DNA of 5,013 nt. Source: Synechococcus sp. CO36386bin_37. GTDB taxonomy: Bacteria > Cyanobacteriota > Cyanobacteriia > PCC-6307 > Cyanobiaceae. The position numbers and the translations under genes are program-made. Under the pieces are notes generated by a model. It saw only the letters and a list, made by a program, of their open reading frames with translations, did no database searches and had not been told where the DNA came from. Of the stretch, positions 1 through 5,013 are shown in pieces; position 1 is the first letter of the stretch; the number at the start of each line of letters is the position of its first letter. The stretch spans positions 1 through 5,013 of the forward strand of contig WTGE01000132.1 of the NCBI GenBank assembly GCA_011525445.1. The letters run 5' to 3'.

Positions 1-454
1 GCTCCAAAGCCGATGGCGCACTGCCCATCAGCACCAAGGGTAAGGGCTGACCAACGGATTCAGAGGCATGAGTCAGCTCCGGCCAGGCTTCAACGATCGC
101 AGCCGCCGAACGAGTGGATCTCGGCGGCGACTGAACCGGAGCCCACTCAAGTAAGCAACGCACCCTGTTGCCAAGCGTTCGCGCCGCCATCGGCCGCACG
201 CCCGCCGCGGCCATCGCCGTATCCGTGAGGATCACAGCACCTTGCTGAAGAGCCTGAATTCCTGCCTCGCAAGCACCAGGGCTGAACTGCAACAGAGTTG
301 CAAGGGAAAGATCGCCGCTGCTGTGCACCAACCGCTCGAGCACCTGCTGCTGCAGGAGATCTAGGCCGGTGTCACCAAGCGCTTCACGAATACGTCCAAT
401 GCTTTCTGTGAAGATCGGGTGATCGGAAGCTCCGAGCACAAAAAACAAAGCCAC
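1..454 (-). CDS. cobH: Precorrin-8X methylmutase (CobH/CbiC), C-terminus cut by window edge
   Basis: The enzyme moves a methyl group from C-11 to C-12 of precorrin-8X (or its cobalt form) to give hydrogenobyrinic (or cobyrinic) acid, a cytoplasmic step of corrinoid synthesis. Reading the minus strand from 454 gives 151 residues with no stop up to the left edge. The family is usually about 210 residues, so roughly a third is missing. Family signatures are clear: SDHPIFTESI at residues 10-19, VLERLVHSSGD at 38-48, the ILTDTAMAAAGV segment at 75-86, and GSAPSAL at 144-150. His44 in HSSGD fits the catalytic histidine known in CobH. The chosen start is GTG at 454-452, the only upstream start codon before an in-frame TGA at 478-476, with AAGG nine bases away. 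GTG at 439-437 (residue 6) is an alternative, because VALFF is not a conserved N-terminus. The gene is transcribed away from holA. Identity is firm; the exact start is not. Confidence 0.95.
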   Translation of the reverse strand, partial: MALFFVLGASDHPIFTESIGRIREALGDTGLDLLQQQVLERLVHSSGDLSLATLLQFSPGACEAGIQALQQGAVILTDTAMAAAGVRPMAARTLGNRVRCLLEWAPVQSPPRSTRSAAAIVEAWPELTHASESVGQPLPLVLMGSAPSALE

Positions 455-463
455 ATCTTTGCA

Positions 464-467
464 CCTT
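464..467 (-). promoter_or_regulatory. Candidate ribosome binding site of cobH
   Basis: On the minus strand AAGG (within CTAAGGTG) lies nine bases before the GTG at 454. No purine-rich site precedes the other in-frame candidate GTG at 439, which has a T-rich run in front of it. This favours the 454 start. It is a four-base match, so the support is modest. Confidence 0.4.
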
Positions 468-510
468 AGGGAAAGTCAACACTTGTCCCTTTCGCCTCAC
501 TTCCTTTCGA

Positions 511-762
511 GTGATCGCTTGGATATCAGACCCAAGAGACGATCGAAGTTCCCGCAGCAGCCCTTATCTAGCAACCTTGTCCAAGGGTGTTGCGATCGGC
601 ATCAAAGACCTGCATGACCTGGAAACGGGTTTCGACAAAGATTTCAACGATGTGACCATGCGCAGGCAGACTTCAGCCCTTCCTGAGACTGGCCGGCGAT
701 GCCAATCCATCTTTTTTGGGGTGATGACAGCGCTGCCCGCGATCGTGCCGTTGCATCCCTGA
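511..762 (+). pseudogene. Short frame with DUF4114-like signature; possible gene remnant
   Basis: This frame opens with GTG at 511 and runs 83 codons to TGA at 760-762. Residues 29-48 (bases 595-654) read as IGIKDL, then a short linker, then GFDKDFNDV. This resembles the C-terminal signature of DUF4114 domains (roughly FGFEDL…GGDxDFNDV), which occur in large secreted or repeat-containing bacterial proteins. ISDP at residues 5-8 could match the DP seen earlier in that domain. A complete domain is longer, so this would be only its tail. The frame is open upstream to base 412, but that part lies antisense to cobH and has no family signal. No ribosome binding site precedes 511, and the last 64 bases overlap the holA start, so the end of the frame is probably meaningless. 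It could be a decayed gene, a small unannotated gene or chance. The motif is seen directly; the family link is inference. Confidence 0.25.
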
Positions 763-1694
763 TCGAAGCATCCATTGATCCCACCTGGAGCAGCGTCAAT
801 CTGAGCCGCCTCGATGGAAGCGAAACAGGTCAAGCTGAACAGGCCCTTGAAGAAGCCCGCACACCACCCTTTGGAGCGGGGATGAGAGTGGTGTTGCTGC
901 AACGTTCACCATTTTGCAATGCCTGCCCCAGCGAACTGGCCGATCGCTTTGAAGCCACCCTCGATCTCATCCCAGACAGCACCCAACTGGTGCTCACCAA
1001 CCCAACCAAGCCAGACGGACGGTTGCGAACCACGAAGGCGGTGCAGAAACGCGTGAAAAAAGGGCTCGCCAGCGAACAGAAGTTCCAATTACCGGCGATC
1101 TGGGATGGCAACGGTCAAAGGCAATTGGTGGAACGAACAGCGGAAGAACTCGGGGTCAAGCTTGAATCGGAGGCGGTTTCAGCACTGGTGGATGCCATTG
1201 GCAACGACAGCGCACGGCTGACGATGGAGTTGCAGAAGCTGTCGCTTCACGCCGAAAGCCATGGGCACGCACGCGTGAGTGGCGAAGCCGTGAAGACCCT
1301 CATCGAAGGCCAGACCACCAACGCCTTAGCCGTGGGCGATGCCTTACTGGAAGGTGATGCAGGCAAAGCCATCAGCCTTCTCGATGCGTTGATCGATGCG
1401 GGAGAGCCAGCACTACGGATCGTTGCGACCCTCACCGGACAAATCCGAGGCTGGCTCTGGGTGTTGTTGCTCGAACAACAAGGCGAGCGTGATGTGGCCG
1501 TGATTGCCAAAGCCGCAGGCATCGGCAATCCAAAGCGGATTTACGTGATGCGAAAGCAACTGCAAGGCCGTACATCACAGCGATGCCTCACGCTGCTGGG
1601 ACGCTTGCTGAACGTGGAAGCAGCTCTCAAACGCGGCACACGCCCCAGTGACGCGTTTCGAGACGGACTTCTGGGATCTACCCAACTCAGTTGA
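699..1694 (+). CDS. holA: DNA polymerase III, delta subunit (HolA)
   Basis: The delta subunit is the clamp-loader component that opens the beta sliding clamp so it can be placed on primed DNA. It acts in the cytoplasm with gamma/tau and delta-prime. The 331-residue product is close to the family's usual 320-345. The N-terminus MPIHLFWGDDSAARDRAV has the hydrophobic strand and degenerate loop expected of delta, which folds like an AAA+ protein but is not expected to hydrolyse ATP. By family knowledge, residues 1 to about 200 would be the two AAA+-like domains and about 205-331 the helical collar domain; the segment DALLEGDAGKAISLLDALIDAGEPALRIVATLTGQ fits the start of the latter. ATG 699 is the first start after an in-frame TGA at 684, although no clear Shine-Dalgarno sequence precedes it. 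The gene lies 34 bases before lysC on the same strand, probably in one transcript. HolA is weakly conserved, so the call rests on length, the N-terminus and context. Confidence 0.88.
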   Translation: MPIHLFWGDDSAARDRAVASLIEASIDPTWSSVNLSRLDGSETGQAEQALEEARTPPFGAGMRVVLLQRSPFCNACPSELADRFEATLDLIPDSTQLVLTNPTKPDGRLRTTKAVQKRVKKGLASEQKFQLPAIWDGNGQRQLVERTAEELGVKLESEAVSALVDAIGNDSARLTMELQKLSLHAESHGHARVSGEAVKTLIEGQTTNALAVGDALLEGDAGKAISLLDALIDAGEPALRIVATLTGQIRGWLWVLLLEQQGERDVAVIAKAAGIGNPKRIYVMRKQLQGRTSQRCLTLLGRLLNVEAALKRGTRPSDAFRDGLLGSTQLS

Positions 1695-1714
1695 GCTGAA
1701 ATAATCAAGGCCCA

Positions 1715-1719
1715 AAGGA
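1715..1719 (+). promoter_or_regulatory. Ribosome binding site of lysC
   Basis: AAGGA lies nine bases before ATG 1729 and six before the in-frame TTG at 1726. TTG and ATG are adjacent codons, so the two choices differ by one residue. ATG gives MALLVQKFGGTSV, the usual aspartate kinase N-terminus, and is preferred. Confidence 0.6.
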
Positions 1720-1728
1720 ACAGCGTTG

Positions 1729-3531
1729 ATGGCCCTTCTGGTGCAGAAGTTCGGCGGTACGTCCGTTGGCAGTGTTGAACGGCTGCAAGCTGTTGCACGG
1801 CGCATCGCCGAATGCAAAGAGAGCGGTCATGACCTTGTGATCGTGGTCTCGGCGATGGGCCACACCACCGATGAACTCACCGCCAAAGCCAAAGCAATCA
1901 GCTCCTCGCCGCCTCAGCGGGAGATGGACATGTTGCTGTCCACAGGGGAGCAGGTCTCCATTGCCTTGCTTTCCATGGCCCTGCATGAGCTGGGCGTGCC
2001 AGCGATGTCGATGACGGGCTCCCAGGTGGGAATTGTCACTGAGTCAGCCCATGGCAGGGCCCGCATTCTGGATGTCCGCACCGATCGGCTGCGCGCCAGG
2101 CTTGCAGAAGGTCAAGTGGTGGTGGTGGCTGGTTTCCAAGGCACCAGCCTCAGCAGTGGTGGAACGGCTGAAATCACAACCCTCGGGCGAGGGGGATCCG
2201 ATACTTCCGCGGTGGCCTTGGCAGCCGCCCTTGGTGCCGATGCCTGCGAAATCTTTACCGACGTGCCCGGTGTACTCACCACAGACCCGCGCAAAGTAGC
2301 TAATGCCCAACTGATGCCGGAGGTGAGTTGCGATGAAATGCTCGAACTCGCAAGCCTTGGAGCAGCTGTTCTCCATCCCCGCGCTGTTGAGATTGCGCGT
2401 AACTATGGCGTGAACATGGTGGTGCGCTCCAGTTGGAGCGATGCTCCAGGCACCACGCTCACGAGTCGCCGCGCCAGACCGATCGGTCGCGATGGGCTTG
2501 AGCTCGGTCGCCCCGTCGACGGGATTGAGCTCATCGAAAAACAAGCGGTGCTAGCCCTATCCCACGTCCCCGATCAACCGGGCGTGGCTGCCGAGCTCTT
2601 TGAAAGCCTGTCCGCTGGTGGCGTGAATGTGGATCTGATCATTCAGGCCACCCATGAAGGCAACAGCAATGACATCACCTTCACCGTGGCGGAAGCTGAC
2701 CTGGACCAGGCCCGCAGCATCTGCTCCACGTTGGTTGACAGCCTGGGTGGGGTCCTGAGCTCTGACAACGGGATGAGCAAATTGAGCATCAGAGGCGCGG
2801 GAATCATGGGCCGTCCAGGCATCGCCGCTGGGTTGTTCGACACACTCTCACGAGAGGGAGTCAATGTGCGTCTGATTGCAACCAGCGAAGTGAAAGTGAG
2901 CTGTGTGGTGAAGGCCTCAATGGGCATCAAAGCTCTGCATGCAGCGCAACAAGCTTTTCAACTCGGCCTGGAGCAACTTCACATCAATCCTCCAGCCAGC
3001 GGAGAGGGGGAACCAGAGGTGAGGGGCGTGGCCCTGGACCGCGATCAGGCGCAGGTCAGCGTGCGCCATGTGCCCGATCGACCAGGAACGGCAGGGGCTC
3101 TCTGTTCTGCGCTCGCAGATGCGAACATCAGCCTGGAGGCCATTGTCCAATCCGAGCGGCAGCACAGGGACAGCAGCCGTGACATCAGCTTCATCGTGAA
3201 ACGCGAAGACCGAGCGGGCTCTGATCAAGCCTTAGCCCCACTTCTCGCTCAATGGCCAGGTGCCGTTCTCGAGGACGGCCCTGCAATCGCCAGGGTCAGT
3301 GCCATCGGCGCAGGAATGCCAGCCACGGCTGGTACAGCGGGACGAATGTTCCGCTTTCTAGCCGACGCTGGTGTGAACATCGAACTAATCGCCACCAGCG
3401 AAATCCGAACCAGTTGTGTTGTGGCCGAATCCGATGGCATCAAAGCGCTGGAAGCCGTTCACACAGGCTTCAAACTTGGAGGTGCAGAGTGCCATGAAGC
3501 CCAAGGCACGGAATCTCCAAACCCATCTTGA
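1729..3531 (+). CDS. lysC: Aspartate kinase with four ACT domains
   Basis: The enzyme phosphorylates L-aspartate with ATP to give 4-phospho-L-aspartate, the first step toward lysine, diaminopimelate, threonine, methionine and isoleucine. The product has 600 residues. The amino-acid kinase domain (about 1-260) shows KFGGTSVGS at 7-15, STGEQ near 70, TLGRGGSDTSAVAL at 151-164 and EIFTDVPGVLTTDPR at 174-188, which are the nucleotide- and aspartate-binding motifs, followed by ASLGAAVLHPRAVEIA. Four ACT regulatory domains follow, at about 272-345, 350-425, 440-518 and 520-592. ACT1 and ACT3 share HVPDxPG; ACT2 and ACT4 share IATSE…SCVV, so the regulatory half is an internal duplication of an ACT pair. 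This architecture and length match the cyanobacterial enzyme (the Synechocystis structure is known), for which inhibition by lysine and threonine is reported; that regulation is inferred here. The start is ATG 1729 rather than TTG 1726. The gene follows holA by 34 bases, and its stop touches that of convergent uvrB. Confidence 0.97.
   Translation: MALLVQKFGGTSVGSVERLQAVARRIAECKESGHDLVIVVSAMGHTTDELTAKAKAISSSPPQREMDMLLSTGEQVSIALLSMALHELGVPAMSMTGSQVGIVTESAHGRARILDVRTDRLRARLAEGQVVVVAGFQGTSLSSGGTAEITTLGRGGSDTSAVALAAALGADACEIFTDVPGVLTTDPRKVANAQLMPEVSCDEMLELASLGAAVLHPRAVEIARNYGVNMVVRSSWSDAPGTTLTSRRARPIGRDGLELGRPVDGIELIEKQAVLALSHVPDQPGVAAELFESLSAGGVNVDLIIQATHEGNSNDITFTVAEADLDQARSICSTLVDSLGGVLSSDNGMSKLSIRGAGIMGRPGIAAGLFDTLSREGVNVRLIATSEVKVSCVVKASMGIKALHAAQQAFQLGLEQLHINPPASGEGEPEVRGVALDRDQAQVSVRHVPDRPGTAGALCSALADANISLEAIVQSERQHRDSSRDISFIVKREDRAGSDQALAPLLAQWPGAVLEDGPAIARVSAIGAGMPATAGTAGRMFRFLADAGVNIELIATSEIRTSCVVAESDGIKALEAVHTGFKLGGAECHEAQGTESPNPS
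3476..3520. repeat. Imperfect inverted repeat at the lysC/uvrB convergent junction
   Basis: TTGGAG (3476-3481) pairs with CTCCAA (3515-3520). Inside them GTGCC (3489-3493) pairs with GGCAC (3505-3509). The two stems are separated by an unpaired 7/5-base internal loop and closed by an 11-base loop. The element sits inside the last codons of lysC and, read on the other strand, starts 11 bases past the uvrB stop. No T-tract follows on the plus strand, and only GTTTG follows on the minus strand, so it is not a canonical intrinsic terminator. It could still help end transcription in either direction, or it could be a chance pairing in coding DNA. Confidence 0.25.
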
Positions 3532-5013
3532 CTATTTGTTGTTGCTGCCCACGAGCTTCTGACGGAGTTTTTTAATGCGATCACGCAAATTCGCTGCCTC
3601 CTCGAAATCAAGCTTCTTGGCAGACTCTTTCATTTTGATTTCGAGTTGGTCAATGAGCTCAGGCAACGCATCAAGAGCAAGTCCATCAGCGTCATCCTCC
3701 AAAGCTTGAACAGCCTTACCGGCCACCTTTACAAGGTCAGCATCAGGTCCCTCTGTCTTGAGCTTGCGCGACAACTCGAGAAAACTGAGAATTGAATTAC
3801 TGGCTTTCTTGCCCGCAGCAGTCGGCACAATTCCATGCTTTTCGTTGTAAGTCATTTGAATATTTCGCCGACGTTGTGTCTCTTCAATAGCCTGTGCCAT
3901 GGAGTCGGTCATGTTTTCGGCGTAAAGCAAAGCCGTCCCTTCCACATGTCTTGCCGCCCGACCAATAGTTTGAATAAGAGACCGTTGGGCGCGCAGAAAA
4001 CCTTCTTTATCAGCGTCAAGAATAGCGACCAAAGACACTTCTGGAAGGTCCAATCCCTCTCGCAACAAATTCACACCAACCAGCACGTCATACTCACCCA
4101 TTCGCAAATCCTGAATGATTTCAATTCTCTCAATCGAATGAATCTCCGAATGCAGATAGCGAACACGGACTTTATTTTCGGCCAAATAGTCGGTTAGATC
4201 TTCTGCCATTCGCTTTGTGAGCGTTGTCACCAAAACCCGTTGTTGCTTAGCCGCACGATTACGAATCTCACCCAGCAGGTCATCCACTTGTCCCGTCGTC
4301 GGCCTCACTTCCACAATCGGATCCAGCACTCCTGTGGGGCGAATTACTTGTTCCGCCACCTCATCGTCACTGACTTCCATCTCCCAATTCCCGGGAGTAG
4401 CACTCACAAAGACTGTTTGCTTAGCTTTACCCCAGAACTCCTCTGCCTTCAGCGGACGATTATCAGCAGCACTCGGCAAACGAAAACCATGATCAATCAA
4501 CACTTTCTTTCGCGCTTGATCACCGTTGTACATGGCATGCAATTGAGAGCAGGTCACATGACTTTCATCCACGATGAGCAGCCAATCATCCGGAAAATAA
4601 TCAATCAGACATTCGGGAGCTGATCCAGGCTCTCGACCAGCCAGGTGGCGTGCATAATTTTCAACACCATTGCAGTAGCCAATTTGTTGCAACATCTCCA
4701 GGTCGTAGGTAGCCCGTTGCTCCAAACGCTGAGCCTCGAGCAATTTACCCTCACCATTGAGAAACTCAAGGCGATCTTTCAGCTCAGCTCGAATCTGCTT
4801 CACAGCATCATTTAACCGCTCTTTAGGTGTCACAAAGTGCTTCGCCGGATAGATACTGATGGCGTCCAAGCTTTGAAGAATCTCACCCGTTGTTGGGTCC
4901 ACATCGCGAATCGCTTCTCCCTCATCACCAAACAATTCAATACGAACCAAACGATCGCCGTAAGGTGGACTTATCTCAAGAACAGCTCCCTTTACCCGAA
5001 AACGGCCGCGGCC
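3532..5013 (-). CDS. uvrB: Excinuclease ABC subunit B (UvrB), N-terminus cut by window edge
   Basis: UvrB is the damage-verifying subunit of nucleotide excision repair. It is loaded on DNA by UvrA and then recruits UvrC for incision. The frame is open to the right edge and gives 493 residues of a protein usually about 670-680 long, so the first 180 or so are missing, including the Walker A motif and the damage-probing beta-hairpin. The visible part starts GRGRFRVKG, matching the family's RGxFRVRGD segment. Counted from the edge: [10 protein letters not shown] 113-122, the helicase DESH box (VDESHVT) near 147-153, SATPGN 204-209, LREGLD 317-322, QTIGRAAR 348-355, and a C-terminal UVR motif (about 451-487, with [13 protein letters not shown]) that pairs with UvrC. 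TTG at 4950 is internal, not the start. The catalytic helicase motifs visible here are intact. The coding DNA is distinctly poorer in GC than lysC next door. The stop codon abuts the lysC stop on the other strand. Confidence 0.98.
   Translation of the reverse strand, partial: GRGRFRVKGAVLEISPPYGDRLVRIELFGDEGEAIRDVDPTTGEILQSLDAISIYPAKHFVTPKERLNDAVKQIRAELKDRLEFLNGEGKLLEAQRLEQRATYDLEMLQQIGYCNGVENYARHLAGREPGSAPECLIDYFPDDWLLIVDESHVTCSQLHAMYNGDQARKKVLIDHGFRLPSAADNRPLKAEEFWGKAKQTVFVSATPGNWEMEVSDDEVAEQVIRPTGVLDPIVEVRPTTGQVDDLLGEIRNRAAKQQRVLVTTLTKRMAEDLTDYLAENKVRVRYLHSEIHSIERIEIIQDLRMGEYDVLVGVNLLREGLDLPEVSLVAILDADKEGFLRAQRSLIQTIGRAARHVEGTALLYAENMTDSMAQAIEETQRRRNIQMTYNEKHGIVPTAAGKKASNSILSFLELSRKLKTEGPDADLVKVAGKAVQALEDDADGLALDALPELIDQLEIKMKESAKKLDFEEAANLRDRIKKLRQKLVGSNNK

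Noticed and set aside
13..228. Plus-strand frame rich in Pro, Arg and Ala
   Set aside because: It is antisense to well-conserved cobH codons; its composition is what GC-rich DNA gives in a non-coding frame.
477..482. TTGAC-like -35 box on the minus strand upstream of cobH (GTTGACTTTCC)
   Set aside because: At the usual 16-18 base spacing there is no -10-like sequence; the position falls on the cobH start codon. No promoter can be called.
1699..1706. AAATAATC before lysC as a possible -10 element
   Set aside because: It lies in a 34-base gap inside a probable holA-lysC operon, and the only upstream -35-like candidate (TTGAGC) is directly adjacent with no proper spacing.
2113..2131. GTGGTGGTGGTGG short tandem run
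   Set aside because: It encodes VVVVAG, a beta strand of the kinase domain; it is ordinary coding sequence, not a satellite or regulatory repeat.
2044..2544. Long minus-strand open frame (166 codons) antisense to lysC
   Set aside because: It lies wholly within a strongly conserved gene in GC-rich DNA, shows no family motif, and is best explained as a shadow frame.
3835..4623. Several plus-strand frames (3835-4197, 4217-4492, 4240-4623)
   Set aside because: All are antisense to conserved UvrB helicase motifs, and none shows a recognisable domain or ribosome binding site.
93..4960. HIP1-type palindromes (GCGATCGC) common in many cyanobacteria
   Set aside because: By eye I found only near matches (ACGATCGC near 94, CCGATCGC near 941, GCGATCGT near 738), so no HIP1 site is claimed.

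Overview
This 5,013-base window looks like core chromosomal DNA from a cyanobacterium, most likely a marine Synechococcus/Prochlorococcus-type picocyanobacterium. Three points support this. The aspartate kinase is the roughly 600-residue form with four ACT domains that is typical of cyanobacteria. The HolA N-terminus (MPIHLFWGDD) reads like the picocyanobacterial protein. The order cobH – holA – lysC – uvrB also matches the arrangement I remember from marine Synechococcus and Prochlorococcus; that last point is recollection, not a search result.

Layout, left to right. Bases 1-454 on the minus strand hold the N-terminal two-thirds of precorrin-8X methylmutase (cobH/cbiC), cut by the left edge. 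Bases 455-698 lie between divergent genes and contain no clear promoter. They do hold a short plus-strand reading frame with a DUF4114-like peptide signature, which may be a gene remnant or a chance match. Bases 699-1694 on the plus strand encode the delta subunit of DNA polymerase III (holA). After 34 bases comes lysC (1729-3531, plus strand), and the two are probably co-transcribed. From 3532 to the right edge the minus strand holds the C-terminal three-quarters of UvrB. The lysC and uvrB stop codons touch with no base between them.

The genes are unrelated in function: corrinoid synthesis, clamp loading at the replication fork, entry to the aspartate amino-acid family, and nucleotide excision repair. 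This is an ordinary housekeeping neighbourhood. I see no mobile element, CRISPR array, tRNA, rRNA, phage gene or defence module, and no convincing undescribed system. The points most worth a second look are the DUF4114-like frame before holA, the clear drop in GC content at the start of the uvrB coding region, and the zero-gap tail-to-tail junction with an imperfect inverted repeat just inside lysC.
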